This document shows positions 50,116 to 63,420 of a stretch of 64,000 nucleotides of DNA, piece after piece. Position 1 is the stretch's first letter, and the number at the start of each line of letters is the position of its first letter. The translations under genes and the position numbers were made by a program. Source of the DNA: Typhlomys cinereus (taxonomy: Eukaryota; Chordata; Mammalia; Rodentia; Platacanthomyidae); NCBI GenBank assembly GCA_023101885.1, contig JALPQD010000392.1, forward strand, positions 1,814,570 to 1,878,569, given 5' to 3'. The notes beneath the pieces were generated by a model. It was not told the origin of the DNA. It was given only the letters and a program-made list of their open reading frames with translations, and did not search any database.

Positions 50116-51112
50116 CTGGCACAGAACTAATCCTGCAGGAGTGGGTTGGAAAGCCAGTTCTTTGGATGGGTCTCCATTATTTTTAGAATGAAATTTAATT
50201 TCCTTGGTAGATTAAGAAGGTGTGAAGGCTGGGATGTGATCCAGTTGGCAGGTGCTTGCCTAGAATACAGCACACACTTGTGTATACCTGTTATCCCACT
50301 AACTGGAGACAGAGGCTGAAGGACCAGAAGTTCAAGCTCATTCTTGACAACACAGTAAATTCAAGGTCAACCTGGGATACAGGAGACCCTGTCTCACGAA
50401 AAGAAATATGAGGATCTTTCCTCTACTCTCTGATGTATATTTCTAACATATATTTCTAACATAAAGATCCATCTTCTGAATTTCTTTTTGTGTCACCATC
50501 TAAAAAACAACATACTCATATCTTACACTTTTCTAGCTCCCCAAATAATTTTATCTTCTTTAAGACTTAGCAAAAAAAAAAAAAAGACTTAGCTCAAGTT
50601 AGCACAGTGTGGTCAATCTCCAGACTGGTTTAGGTACACCTCTTCAACACAAGGGAATGAATTCTGGACTTTATACTAGACAAACATGCTCCGAATGATA
50701 CTGCTAGTCTTTTGTTTTTATTTTGAAACGAGGTCTAAGTTGACCAGGCTGGCTGCAAACTCCTGGGTTAAGATAAACCAGGCTCAGAAATCCCTTGGCT
50801 ATGATCTGTCAGCATCCAATGGAGCCCAGCATGGTAAATGTCACTTACTTGTTTTGCTTTCTGAACTGAGATCTTTAAAGACAGAGATAGCATCTTTCAT
50901 GTCAGTGAAAGACCTCCTAGGACCAAGCCGGACACTTTTGTTTATATATGTTTCAAAAACATGAATGGAGAGAGCAACACATTCCAGGATACAGTCGGCC
51001 TGGCTACGTGGATCACAGGAAGCATCTACTCTATCAGGGTAGGAACAGATGCTCATATGACATTAAACACAAGAACTACTCACAGTGGCTCACCAGTTGC
51101 AGAACAACTTAC

Positions 51113-51281
51113 TGTGTGTGGATGAGCACATGCTGCTTGAGATCCTGCCTCCGCATAAACAGCTTGTCACAGTAATCACACTTGAGATTCTTCTCACCCG
51201 TGTGGATGACCATGTGGGACTCCAGGTGAGCCTTCTGGGTGAAAGACTTATCACACAGAGTACACCTGTAGTTCTTCTGAC
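51113..51281 (-). CDS. Prdm4: Prdm4 coding exon (two C2H2 fingers)
   Basis: Encodes QKNYRCTLCDKSFTQKAHLE...IHTGEK and LKCDYCDKLFMRRQDLKQHV...IHT, two complete C2H2 fingers with conserved TGEK linker. Acceptor TTTGCAG, donor ACA|GTAAGT. A 4.3-kb intron with retro-inserts follows. Confidence 0.97.
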
Positions 51282-51549
51282 CTGCAAATCAACCCAAGTT
51301 ATGACACTGGGAATGAAACTACTGCAGTATTCTCAAGACAGACACACGCAGACAGGCGCATGACAAGGCTGCTTACTCAGTCGACTTTACTCCCTAGACA
51401 TGAAACACCGAGCCATTTGATTCGTAATCTGCAACTCAAGTTAGCAAAGCCAATAAATCTGACCTTCTAAATTCTTTTAAGTAAATACATAATTGACACG
51501 TAAAATTTGGAGGGAAAAGACAGTTTAATCCTAGTGCCCTATCTAATAA

Positions 51550-51800
51550 AAGAACTTGGGTTGGAGATATAGCTCAGTTGGCAGAGTGCTTGCCCAGCAT
51601 GCATGAAACCCTGAATTTATTCCCAGCACTACAGCAACCACGCATGGTGGCACATGCTTGCAGTTCAAGCACCACAGAGCTGGGTACGGTGGCATATATC
51701 TGTAGTCCCAAGACTTGGCAAGTGGAGGCAGGAGGATGAGAGATTCAAGTCTCTACATGAAGTCCTGTCTCAAAAAACAGAGAGAAAAAAAGAGAGAGAA
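51550..51800 (+). repeat. B4-type SINE (ID head and B1-like body)
   Basis: TTGGAGATATAGCTCAGTTG with GGCAGAGTGCTTGCCCAGCA head; body GGCATATATCTGTAGTCCCA; tail AAGTCCTGTCTCAAAAAACA. Confidence 0.75.
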
Positions 51801-52436
51801 AGGATCAAGATCACAAATTGTAGCGCCTGTCTATAGGCGAGCAATTTTAGTGTCAAATTTTGTAATTCTCTTTTTTAAGCACATATGACTTCATAAGCCA
51901 ACGATAAACCAAATCCCTCCAAATCTTCATGGAAAGGCTACAGTCAGTGCTGTATCCTCTGTGGGACACACAGTTCAGTCTTAATGAAAAAGAATGAGGA
52001 AGAAACTTTTTTGTGACATTTTGCAGAACAAATGATTTAACCAAGAAATTTGAAACCATATTGGTTATTTTGTAGTATGTATGAAAAAAAAAAAAAAAAA
52101 AGCTGAAAGATAGGGGTTGGTCTTCAAAAAAGGTCAAAAAGTCAAAACCAGCAATGCCTGCTGAGCACTCTTCCCCAGCTCCGGCTGACATCAGACAGCA
52201 CTCCAGAGCAACGCTCAGGCTACTTCACTGCAATTCCCTTTGCTGTAAGTCCAAACACCACAAGCAACTTCAGATCCTAAGCACCTTCAAACTACAGTGA
52301 AATGGAGCACCTTTATGACTGCAAGTTACACCCTACGCCTCAGTCTTCCACAGTACCAAGGTTGACCATCAGGCACATACCACAACTCCACCTCCAGTAT
52401 TCTCCTTCTGCCTCATTATGGCTACAGTTCTCTTAC

Positions 52437-52751
52437 CTGTATGTATCTTGAGGTGTGTCCGCAGGTTGCTTGGATCACTAAAAGCCTTACTACAGAAATC
52501 ACACTTGTGGGGCTTCATACCCATGTGACCCATAAAGTGGACGTGAAGTTTGGAAGGAGAGATGAAAGCTTGAGGGCACATTGAGCATTTCCACTTCCTC
52601 TCTTTGCTGTGACTTGGCCCATGGCTGCCGCTGTGGCTCTGGCTAGGAAGATGGTTATGAAAGTGGCTGATCAGATGAGCTTTGAACTCTGAATAGGAAT
52701 TACATTCCTTGCCACAGTTACAGAGGTGCACATCTGGGTGTTCAGGAACAC
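52437..52751 (-). CDS. Prdm4: Prdm4 coding exon (first zinc fingers)
   Basis: Encodes VPEHPDVHLCNCGKECNSYS, a His/Ser-rich linker (HNHLPSQSHSGSHGPSHSK), and two C2H2 fingers: WKCSMCPQAF...HVHFMGH and HKCDFCSKAF...RTHLKIH. The exon ends inside the HTG linker. Acceptor ATTTTTAAG, donor CAG|GTAAGA. Confidence 0.97.
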
Positions 52752-53289
52752 CTTAAAAATAAATTAGTCAAAGCCTCCAGTTACTCAAAACTGTTCTTGA
52801 CATTAATAATTGGTGATTGCACTATCCCCTTCTACCAAATCTCTTTAACTTGCCAGTAAAATAAACTTTCTCACTCGGTGCTTCTCCCCATCATCTAAAA
52901 TAGTGCACCCAACACGTACAAAACAACCAGTAAATATTGATAGTCTTTTTCCTAGGGAAACTATTAAAACCACACCATCAACAAACAACAAACACATGGA
53001 AAGAGAAAGCTTAAGCACACTGAAGCAAATCAAGGGGCTGTGCTGACTTAAGCTCAAAAAACAGCTTTTGAAATTTAAAAGCCTCAAGAAGCCCTACGCT
53101 TCACTTGAACCACTTGGGTCAGTGCATCCAGCAGGTGAAACCTTCACAGAATTAACACCTCAAATATCCAGGTAACAACCTGTGAATCATGGGGACAGGA
53201 CTTACTTCCTCTATGCTGCAAATCATTGCCAAAGCCTTACTCTTTGCTATGACGGATACATTCATGGCAAGTAAGTTTTACAAACTCAC

Positions 53290-53417
53290 CAATCTGTTGA
53301 GCATAGTCCCGACTGTAGTAGAAAAGCAGCTCATTTTCAGGAGGGATGTCTTGGGAGGTGCAGAAATAGATTTTTCCATCATGGGGATAAGCCACCAAAT
53401 TCTGTTCTTCCCGGTTC
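53290..53417 (-). CDS. Prdm4: Prdm4 coding exon (PR domain, part 3)
   Basis: Encodes NREEQNLVAYPHDGKIYFCT and SQDIPPENELLFYYSRDYAQ. It completes the PR domain (ENLLF/Y-type motif here NELLFYY). Acceptor ATAACTTAG, donor TTG|GTGAGT. Confidence 0.97.
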
Positions 53418-54043
53418 CTAAGTTATTATATTTAACAGATCAAGCATGAGAGAAAAGGTCTCATTATGACTTTGCCCAGGCTAGCCCCAAACTCTCCTAT
53501 CTCCTATATAAAGTTGTTTTTTTTTTTTTTTCAGTGCTATGGATCAAAATGAAAACCTTGCAGATATTGCATGACGTACATTGGGCATATTCATTTTGAA
53601 ATCTGACCTAAACATGTCAGACCCTGCCACAGACCCAATATGAAAACTTTCACAGAACTACTTTCTCTAAATGATCAGGAGGGGCATGTAGAGAAGCAGC
53701 ATTCTTACTTGGTTACTTTAGTTGATTACCATTTAAACTCACATACGTTACAATCTGTTACTGGAGGCAAAGGGGGTAAGTAAATAGCCAGGTGATAATG
53801 TCTGAGATCCCAGCACTTGGGAATCAGAGACAGGATTACAAAAGGATCTCCCCAAGTTGTAAGATGGCCTAGTCTACAAAGTGAGATCTTATCTCAAAAC
53901 AATCTAGCTGGCCCAGAACTATGTAGCCCACATTAGCCTCAAATTTGCAGAGATCCTCCTGCCACAATTTCACAGGTGTTAGTATTACAGGATTGAGTTA
54001 CTATGCCTAGTCATAAAATGAAGTTTAAAAAAAAAAAATTTGA

Positions 54044-54310
54044 TGGGCTAGAGAAATGACTCAGGGATTAAAGCTTTTGCCTTATGAGCAAAAGGACTTT
54101 AGTTTGGATTCCCCAGGAGGAAATATGGTGGTCTAGACTTAGAGCTCTGGAAGGTGGAACCCGGGAAACCCCAAAGCAAAACAATAAGGGGGTAGAATAA
54201 TTCAAGATGATTCCTGAAGTCACCTTCAGGTCTTCACAGACATATATACTCAAATGCCTGCTCTACAGACACACAATACACATGCACACCTATATCCACC
54301 CATGCCAAAA
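54044..54310 (+). mobile_element. B2-superfamily SINE, old copy
   Basis: GGGCTAGAGAAATGACTCAG head, CTTATGAGCAAAAGGAC, right part GATGATTCCTGAAGTCACC and a CA-rich tail. It lies in the Prdm4 intron between the PR-domain exons. Confidence 0.75.
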
Positions 54311-54637
54311 ACAAGCAAACAAAACCACATTATGAGAAAGAACGCTAAAAGAATTAGCTCCAGTAAGACTTGAGAAGCTAAGAGCCATAGAAAGAGAATA
54401 CACTCACTTTTAAACTTCATAGTGACTATATCGTTCTTTACTGTACTGGAAGCTGAATAGAATCTTCGTTTAGAAAAGAACAATTATACATTGTAATTTG
54501 TAGTCACCAACAATCAACCACAACGGAGTACAGATACTGCAAAGCCTTAGACTTTACAGCATGCCCAAGTATTGAGGGTAATTTGGATTCTTATCTCTTC
54601 CACATTTTATGTATAACTTCCCATAGAAAAATATTTA

Positions 54638-54930
54638 GGGCTGGGAAGATGGCTCAGTAGTTAAAGTCTTTGCCTCACAAGCAAAAAGACATGAGTTTAG
54701 ATCCCCAAATCCCCTGTAAAAATGCCAGTAGCCTGCAATTCTGGTCATCGAAGGCGGAGCCTGAGAAACCACAGAGCAAAGCAATAAAGTAGAAGAAAAA
54801 TACAGCATGATTCATAACGTTACCTTTGGATCTTCACAGGCAAACACCCTAAAGTGCCACCTTTCTTGTACACACCCCTGCACACACACGCACACACGTT
54901 CACACGGATGCACGCAAAAGGAAAACAAAT
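54638..54930 (+). mobile_element. B2-superfamily SINE, older subfamily
   Basis: GGGCTGGGAAGATGGCTCAG head, CCCCTGTAAAAATGCCAG mark, CA-rich tail with GCACACACACGCACACACG. It ends about 36 bp from the donor side of the neighbouring Prdm4 exon (54,966). Confidence 0.78.
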
Positions 54931-54965
54931 ATTTGAATGGTAACAGCTTCTAACAGTACTCTTAC

Positions 54966-55051
54966 CTGGCTTTGCGAACAAACATCATCCAATTACATTC
55001 ATTTTCATCCGTTGTAATGATGCAGAATTCCAGGACACCATTATGGTATAT
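54966..55051 (-). CDS. Prdm4: Prdm4 coding exon (PR domain, part 2)
   Basis: Encodes IYHNGVLEFCIITTDENECN and WMMFVRKA. The NWMMFVRKA segment is a PR-domain core motif. Acceptor TGTTGGCAG, donor CAG|GTAAGA. Confidence 0.97.
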
Positions 55052-55549
55052 CTGCCAACAGAAAACAAGAGATACATGTCAAGTGAACTGACAACCATTT
55101 ACTCATCTGCAATAAGTGTGAAAATACACACTACCCTCTTTACATACTGATCACGCATACATCTCCCTAGTTCCAAAAACAAAAGAAAGAGTATCAGAAG
55201 TCTCCAACATGGAGCTCAGTACATGGATGACTTTGCTCTTGAATATTCATTTTTTGGCTAAAAAAGAAAAAAGGAAAAAAAAATCTACTTGTATATCTGT
55301 CTTCACAACCATTACAAGGCAGACTCAGGACTGTCCACTAGTCCAGGGCACTGTCTGCTACACTACTTTTCCACTTGAATGTAGTAGCATTCTTCTGTGC
55401 TGCTTTTCAGAAAGAAATTGAAATCTCCAATGACAAAGGCAATTTACCTTGCCAATTATTAAAAGGTTCTATATAAACATGTTATTGAAGTAGCTAACTA
55501 TATCAAAACCTTACATTCCATTAGAAAACTAGAAAAATAATCACAGGGC

Positions 55550-56090
55550 CAGGGAGATGTCTTAAAAGATAAAGGCATCTGCATGCAAATTAGTGACCTG
55601 AGTTAAATCTCCTGAGCTAACACGGTAGAAAAAAAGAACTTCTGAAAATTGTCCTCTGGCATGCATATATGTGTCATGGTATGTGCACACATGCACATAC
55701 AAGTTCTCTCTTTCCCTCTCCCCTCAATAGATAGTAAAATACTTTCTGAGAAGAGAGGGGGTTTGGGAGATGGCACAATGGATTAAAGCATAGCTTGCCA
55801 TAAAGTTAAAGGATCGGAGGTCAGATCCCAGGTCCCATGTGAAAAATGCCAGGTGGGTATGTGATGGCCCACCTATAATTCCAGCCCCAGAAGGCAGAGT
55901 CTGGGAAGTAAACTGTCTAGCCAGATTAGTCCTATCTGCAAACTCTGAATTTAGAGACCCAGTCTCAAAAGAATTAAGGTGGAAGAACAATCCAGTACAC
56001 TTCCTGATATCAACCTCAAGCCTCCACACACACATTCACACACCTGCAAATACACATAAATGCATAGACATACAAATGAAAATGGGGGGA
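55550..56090 (+). repeat. B3-like SINE followed by a B2-superfamily SINE
   Basis: A B3-like copy (GGGCCAGGGAGATGTCTTAA, ATTGTCCTCTGGCATGCATA) at 55,550-55,720 is followed at about 55,756 by an old lineage SINE (GGGTTTGGGAGATGGCACAA, CCCATGTGAAAAATGCCAGG). Both lie in a Prdm4 intron. Confidence 0.65.
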
Positions 56091-56565
56091 AAATGACGAA
56101 TAATCAGCTTCAAATTCTAGAATTGTTTCCCAAACTAAATTACTTGGAGAATATTTCAGCTAATTAAAAGTAACTTTTATATAAACAAAATCCGTAACTT
56201 TAGCTGTTACAGGTAATTAAAAATGCATGAAAAACAGTGTATGCCCCATAAAATGAAGACTAAATCAATTTATCGCCTATGTGTTCAATAGCTATTGCTT
56301 TGTTAAATAACCTGTATACCAAAAGCACCATAGTAATATTATTACAAAGCTGACAAGTGAATGTAGTCTCTGTATTTTAATTTAATCACCTTTTAAACTA
56401 CCATATCATAATGGAAACAGTTAAAAAAATGTCAAGCAGAGTAGCATATACCCTTAGTCACTGCATTAGGAAGGCTGACAGAGGATTCCAAGTTTGAGGC
56501 CAGCACAGGCTACAAAAACAACCATAACAGCTGCCAAAAGAAAGGCAAGTTGCATCAACACTGAC

Positions 56566-56684
56566 CTTCCAGATATGGTTGACAGTCTTGTCTGTCCACT
56601 CGGCTACTTCCATGGAGTGGCTCTGCTGACCAATCAGAGGCCCAAAGCAAGTCCTCACAGGAATGGTTTCTGCAGTCCATACGC
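56566..56684 (-). CDS. Prdm4: Prdm4 coding exon (PR domain, part 1)
   Basis: Encodes VWTAETIPVRTCFGPLIGQQ and SHSMEVAEWTDKTVNHIWK. RxxFGPxxG is a PR/SET landmark. Acceptor CCCTGATAG, donor AAG|GTCAGT; ends in phase 0. Confidence 0.97.
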
Positions 56685-57630
56685 CTATCAGGGAAGGGAA
56701 ACCAACTACACAATCGGTGATTTAAACCACTGCCAGGATATTGAGAAAGGTGCTTTATCCATACAAAGAATTTCATTTTCAGTAAACCTAACCATTTCAG
56801 GTATGTCAACCATCCTGGAACGGCTAAGGCTCGTGGGGTCTGACCCATAAAATACACATACATAGTCAATATACTTAATGAGTCTCAGAAAAAATGCAAA
56901 GTAAGAAATAGCTTCAAATTCCTGAATGTTGTACAGGCAAAGAATTTGACTATGTCCCTCCAAATACATTAATTGGAAGCTAATAATCCTAGGGAAAAAA
57001 GCATTATTGTATCCCCTCCCAAAAGCAATCAGACTTGAATAAATTAAACATCTAAAATCATCTGAGCTTAAAGCACTACTCGATAAGCTATTCAGTTAGT
57101 GCATTCAAGACTTGTACCCATGCTGTAATTTAAAGAGTAATGAGTGCAATTTCTTATTTTCGAAGACAGTAATTCAAAGGCACAGTAAATGAAGAGATAA
57201 AAGTCACACATGGGCAAATATACTATACTATATTTATTCCTAAGGAGCATTACACAGTTAAAAAAAATCATCCACATGTCTTCTGTGCCATACCTTATCA
57301 GTGGTAAATTCCCGTGTTTTAATAGGAAAAAAACAGCATCGAATTTCACAAGTATGCTGTCAGTGAGGAGACACCACAAATAAAAGGCAAAGACTTAAAG
57401 ACTCGGATTAGCGGGCCTCTATGCAACTCTGATTCTCAGAAAAGAAGTTGCTACTCAATCTACAATTGTCACCATTGGACGAGGCAAATACTTTCTAATG
57501 GCATAAATCTCAAATCACGGAGTGACTTTCAGGTAAATTACTTAATCACTAAACTACACATGCAAACTTTTACAACTCTGCCCTACAAAGAACCTCGATG
57601 CGGTTTTACAGTTCCTTTCAAGATTCTTAC

Positions 57631-57780
57631 CAACTTCTGCTCCTATGATGGACGGACGAAGAACAAGCTGCTTTGGGAGGGACAGTCTTGCTCTGCTCTC
57701 TATGGGCGTATCAGGAACAAAAGTCACTGGTCCATGATCAGGGCAGTCTGAAGGGTAAGCTCGGTCACAGAGCGTGCACC
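57631..57780 (-). CDS. Prdm4: Prdm4 coding exon (Cys-rich knuckle, pre-PR domain)
   Basis: Encodes CTLCDRAYPSDCPDHGPVTF then VPDTPIESRARLSLPKQLVL and RPSIIGAEV. The CxxC...C...H set may bind zinc, which is inference. Acceptor GTGCTTACAG, donor TTG|GTAAGA. Confidence 0.97.
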
Positions 57781-58958
57781 CTGTAAGCACATAGACAAAG
57801 TTACTATCTTGTTCTATTTAAATGTGAATTACTAAAATGCAACCAGTGAGAAACAGGGCCCTAGTAGAAATAAATCCTCTAATCAAAGAGCCACTTCTTC
57901 ATACTAAAATGTATGTTCACTTAGACCTCTCTTCAGATTTCAGTAAAATCTTTCTTTTGATTTGACGGGACAGATTTCCTATTCAATGCATAAAGAAATA
58001 CTAAACAAAAAATAAATAAATAAATAAATAAAAAATACTAAACAAAAAATAATAAAAGAGACCGAGGTATAGCTCAGTAAAAGTATTTGCCTAGCATCTG
58101 CAAGGGGTTTGAGTCCCTGAACCAGAAAAATAAGGCAAAACACATCATTACTTCAGCAACCAAGTACATTATTTCTTAAACAAGCAATCCTTTTAGACGT
58201 GGCATCCTGAAGTGCAATTCTAAGCTGGACAAAGAAACAAGGTAAAATGTAGCCATGGTAGTCATGCAGAGGAATATAGGTGACACCAGGACAAGAGCCA
58301 AGCCAGCTACACCACGCTTTTTCAGCTCACTACTATACAACTGATCAACCCAGCTTTGATGAATCATTCTTGAGCAGGGATTACCATCTATCTCTTTCAA
58401 AAAGGTGGTGGAATCAACTTTTTGTTTTTTAAGAGGATTAAGGCAGACTTTATTAAGAGGAAAGAAAGAAGAGACTCATGAACTTGAATCCATGAGGAGC
58501 AAGAGAGCCCTGGAGAACTCACGAACTTCAGGCATAGAATCCATGAAGGAAGCCCAGAATCAAATTTTTTAAAGCATGATTCCAACTTTTTGTTGCTGCT
58601 TATGGAAAGGGTCTCACTATGTAGCCCAGGCTGGTCCAGGATATCCTCCTGTTTCTAATTCCCAAAGCTAGGATCTCAACACTCAGTACAAAAGTCTTAA
58701 GGCAGATGGGGCTGAGGACATGGTTCAGTGGTAGAGTGACTCCCTAGTATGCACAAGTCTCAGCACTGAAGAAGGTAAAAAATATAAAATAAATAAGATA
58801 AAATAAATATATAAAAAATAAATTAAAAAATTAAACAGTCAAACAGAACAACACAGTAAGACCACATCTCAAAATAAATATATATACACAAAACCCAGCA
58901 GGGGGCAATGACCTTTTAAAACCAGTGTTTCCAAACAAGAAAAGCTAAGCACACTCAC

Positions 58959-59744
58959 AAATAGTAAACAAGGTGGCCATGTTTTCCTTGGAGTCTTCCA
59001 TTTGCAGAGAAGGTGGTACAAAAGACAGACTGTCTGAAGATACATCTACATGACCTGTTCCCATGGCTACCTCCTGGGAAATGGAGGACACGGGCACAGG
59101 TTCTAGGCTGAGGCCAACTTCCTGGAGGGACACAGACTCTAGGGAGGCGAGGTTGTGTGAGGTAGAGAGTGCCACGCTTACAGAGTTGGTGCTCATGGCT
59201 ACAGTGTGGATGGAGTCACTGAGTGTACCGTCAGACATCCCGTTGACACGATTTGCAATGTGGTCCGTCTCCATGACCACAGGGAGCTCCAGGCCATTGC
59301 CATGAATGGGTATCACACCACCATGTCCTACAGTGTCAGCTGCAAGGCTGATGCTCACAGAATCCACAGTGAGAGATTCATGACTTCTGGAGCCATTTGG
59401 GATTTGGGGATGCTCTCCCGAAACACCATCCATTGTAAGCTCTTCCACCATTCCATCTGTAGAGATGGGGCTGGTAACCCTAGAGACGTTCTCCATAGTG
59501 ATTGTTGTGTCCAATGCCACTTCATGGCCATCATTAGGATGAAGACTTTGGGAACCGTGTGTGTTCACAGGACGAGAGTCTATTGAAACAATGCCTAGTT
59601 CTAATCCAACATTTCCATTGGACTGATAGGGATCGAGTGCTGACGGGTTGTTGGAGATAGATAATGCTGTATTACCATCAACATTTATAGAGTTGGGGTG
59701 GATGTACTGAAGAGGTGGTCTGTCCGCTAAATAGGATAAAATGC
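58959..59744 (-). CDS. Prdm4: Prdm4 large coding exon (Ser/Val/Thr-rich)
   Basis: 786 nt, about 262 residues, from ILSYLADRPPLQYIHPNSIN to DSKENMATLFTI, ending with the first base of a Trp codon. This low-complexity region precedes the Cys-rich knuckle. The junction DSKENMATLF appears about three residues shorter than human (I recall DSNSNKENM). Donor T|GTGAGT, acceptor TTTTTCTAG. An open frame extends upstream into the intron (to 59,901) but that part is not exon. Confidence 0.96.
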
Positions 59745-61219
59745 CTAGAAAAAGAAAAGATAAAATTTCAGAGATGTTTAACACCTTGATAAATATTTTA
59801 AAAATCCCAAGGACTAGAAGCTTACAAATATAGCTAAATTGATATAATCTACTATTTCTTGAACTTAGCACTATTTTTACTTTATACATAGCAACATACA
59901 TATAACATTACTGCATTCTTCCCATGAAACCCAAAACCTAAAAAGTTGACAGTGACCTCTTTCAAAGACAGCTAGGAATAAACAGCTTAAAGCTACCTCT
60001 AATATTTATAGTTATGATTGCTTGGGTCCTAAAATTGCTAAACTTTGCTCTATCAAAAACGAACAGTAAAATAATATAAAAGCAGATCCACTAAAACTTC
60101 TGTTAAGGTCTAACTTACTAAACTACCAAAACTCATTAAAAGCTACTCAAAGCAAGTCACTATGTATCTGTTTTAACAGCAACTTTTTTTCTCTCACTAT
60201 GCTGGGGTCAAACCTGGGGCCTCAAACATGCTAGCCAAGGGTTCTACTGCTGAGCTACAGCCTCAGTCCAAAAACTTCTGAGTGAAAGGATACGGAATAC
60301 TGTGTGGCAGAGTAAACACCAAAGTATCTCTGCAAAGTCTACTTATGACCCTCAAAAGCAGTCAAAAAACAATTCATCTGCAGCAACCTTTCTTAATGTA
60401 TTGTTTTTAAAATATGCACATATTTTAAGAGGCTCATAAGAACATCAATTACAATGGTAATGAAACCTAAAAAAACCCAAACTTTCCACCAGTAAAGACT
60501 GATAAAATAAACCTTAAATGTCTATCCAGTAGATTTCCCCCCCCGAGGCCTTAGCTTTCCAAATGATGGGCTAAAGGAAAACTCATGAAAATCATATACT
60601 AGCAATGAAATAGCTGTGTAAAAGCAGAGAAAAATATTAAGTGAAGAACAAAGACACGGTCACACAGAAAATACAATAGAAATGAAAGACAGGCAGTAAA
60701 CCAAAAAGATGAATGGATTCAGTGGTTCTCTTTTGTCAATATATAAATTTTCTAAAATAAGCATATTAACACTTTTGTAACAGAACAAATAATAAACTTT
60801 TAAAAATACTGACACCACAGAAGGACTTATAGGTTAATTGAAGCTGCAAACTGTAGAAACAGTGAACCAATATTAAGTACTCATAATTTTTTTATAATTC
60901 ACTTTGAAAAAAATTGATTCTAGGCCAGCAGGATGGCTCAGTGGATAAATGCACTTGAATTCAATCCCAAGAGTCCACCTTCCCACAAAGTAGCAGGAGA
61001 GAGTAAACCCCAAGAGTTATCCTGACCGTTACACATGCGCTGCAGCCTCACGCTCAAACTGTAACATGCCTGTACCTCAGCACTGGGAGGCGAAGGAAAG
61101 GGGAAAACTGGAGACTTAGGCCAGCCTGTCCTACATAACAACCCTGTCTCAGGAAAGAAAGAAGAAAAAAAGAAAAAAAAAAGGAGGAGAGAGAGAGAAT
61201 GAATAAAATCCCCCAGTCT

Positions 61220-61590
61220 TAGTCCATTGCTGTAATGACTCAAACATGTAATAACCCAAAGGAGATGTGGGAACAAGGGATTTTTTTTATTCCAGCTAAG
61301 GGTTTCAGGTTAGAGTTGATCATGGCAGGAATTTGCTACATCATATCATAGTCAAAAGCTAAGGAAGGGGAAGAACCAATGCTGCTTTCTAGCTTGCCAA
61401 TCTGCCAAAGTCAAGCAGTTCTCTCTTCTTATTCTAACAGAGAATGGTCCCACCCACAATGAGCTGGGTCTTCCCACATCAATTCTATAATTGAGACAAT
61501 CTCCTATAGATTCATCTTACCTAGATAATTCCTCATAGGGAGGTATAAATGTCCTTACATCGATTGCCAGTTGACATCTTAAACTGTCAC
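61220..61590 (+). repeat. Medium-reiteration rodent repeat, second copy
   Basis: Shares with 5,240-5,610 the segments ATGAGCTGGGTCTTCCCACA, a TAGATAATTCCTCATAGGG-type stretch, and a closing AAACTGTCAC near GTTGACATC. Diverged. It lies in the Prdm4 intron upstream of the large exon. Confidence 0.5.
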
Positions 61591-62073
61591 ACACACACAC
61601 ACTTCACACTCAAAATACCTCATGTCTGCAAGCAATCCCTGCACCTAGGAGGCAGAGGTAGGAGGATCAGGAGTCCAGGGCACCCCCAGCTACACACTGA
61701 CCTACCCTATCACAAAACAAAAAGTAAAAGAGAGGGTGGGAATGTAGCTCAGCTGCAGAGTGCTTCCTAGGCTGTATGAAGACAATCTCCATCATTGTAA
61801 AAAAAAAATAATAATAATAATAATTAAAAAATAAAAATAAAGAATGAACCAAGAAGAAATTAATGGGGGGAAAATTCTTATGTGCAATTAACAAAATCAT
61901 CTCAGTCAAACTAATAACGGACTCTGTGTACATTCCAAGTAAAAACACACATATATCAGCAAATACTTCTTCCTACCTATCTAATGATAACGAAGATAAA
62001 AAGATGCTGATTCAAATTTCAAAAACTGAGGTTCAAAGTTGGCTTTTTTCTAACAAGTAACTATAAAACTTAC

Positions 62074-62259
62074 CAGGCAGAATGGTTCTGAAGTAGCTGC
62101 TCTCCAGGTGAGGGTAAGGTGGTGGAGGTAGGGTGTAGTTTCTCTCTGGCAACCCACACATCACCCCTCGATCACCAATGCCCATGGGGAGCATCAGAGA
62201 CAAGGCGGAAGGGAGAGAGCTCAGGGAGGGGCCCAGGTTTGGAATTGCCACTGGGAGAC
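62074..62259 (-). CDS. Prdm4: Prdm4 coding exon, N-terminal Pro/Ser region
   Basis: Encodes [20 protein letters not shown], then [20 protein letters not shown], and [13 protein letters not shown]. Acceptor TTTGTAG, donor CTG|GTAAGT. Highly similar to the human segment as I recall it. Confidence 0.96.
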
Positions 62260-62429
62260 CTACAAAAAAATGTGTTTTTTTTTTCTTAATTCAAAGAATA
62301 TCTAAAAACCACTGGCTGGTTTTACATATGGGCAGACATCTCACCTTAAAGCCCTTTTTATTCCTAGACACTGTGCATGTCCTCCAAAAGAACTAAATAA
62401 AGGAGTCCTCGAACAAGGTGTGGCTAAAT

Positions 62430-63420
62430 AGCCAGGTTAGTGTGGAGCTCATTATGTAGCCTCCAACTCAAGATCCTCCTGCCTTAGCCTCTGGAATGCT
62501 AGGATTACAGGAGTGTGCTAGTTTTAAAATACTAGGTTGATCCTCCAGTAGTACCGCTAGTAAGTAACATAACAAACAGCTAAGAAAAAAATTACCTTAA
62601 AAAAAGGGCAGAAATATATTGTTTGTGAAAATAATTTCTGGCAGTGACAGATTTTTAAGAAACATTTACTTTCTACATGGTGAGGATGTTTCTATGACAC
62701 TGAAACGCCAGACAAAGTAATACAGGACTGTATCTCAGCACTAGGCAGGCAGAGGTGGGAGGACTGTGGCTGGGAGTCCAAGGCTAGTGGACCTCTGTGT
62801 CTGTGTATGTGAGTGTGCTATGGTGAGAAGACTCTGTGGGACTCAGCTCCTTGTATCCTATGGTTTCAGGGATTGAACTCAGGTCATCAATCTCAGAGAC
62901 ACAGACCTTTATCAGCTGAACCATCTCACCAGGTGGCCTTGAACTCCTGATTTTCCTGTCTACACTCCCAAGGCTGGGATTACAAGTGTGTGCCACCTCA
63001 CCCAGCTGTTTGAAATTTCTATTGTCGCCACCTAAAAGAAGATAAGGAGATGCTACCTTCAAGAACCCAATTCAACTAATGAATTTTACTAACTCAGGAG
63101 GCAACTCCCCACAGAAAACAACTTAAATATCTTGCAAATTCATTTTACAATGCTCCTGAATACTAAATCCAATTTTCATAAAGTCCAATATATTAATGAC
63201 ACAGCTTTAGAATAACAGCTAATTTTCTTTTCATTTTAATAGATTAAAATGAGGGGTTTTTGAGCTAAGTACAGGGGTATATGCCTGTGATTTCAGTACT
63301 CACTCAGGAGGTAGAAGCAGGAAAATCAGGAGTTCAAGGTTATCCTTACTACATAAGAAGTTTGAATACAGCTTGGGCTATATGAGACTCTCAAAACAAA
63401 CAGACAAAAAGACAAGCAAA
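62430..63420. repeat. Cluster of old B1/B4-like SINE fragments
   Basis: Minus-strand B1-like pieces at about 62,430-62,520 and 62,780-63,010 (AGGCTGGGATTACAAGTGTG) and a plus-strand B1-like copy at about 63,260-63,420 (CACTCAGGAGGTAGAAGCAG). All are diverged and lie between the first two Prdm4 exons seen here. Confidence 0.6.

Noticed and set aside
58945..59586. Plus-strand ORFs antisense to the large Prdm4 exon (80 and 126 codons)
   Set aside because: They are shadows of a strongly coding minus-strand exon.
59745..59901. Upstream extension of the large Prdm4 exon's open frame
   Set aside because: A clear polypyrimidine-AG acceptor lies just before 59,744, and the phase matches the previous exon. 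The extra residues are intronic.
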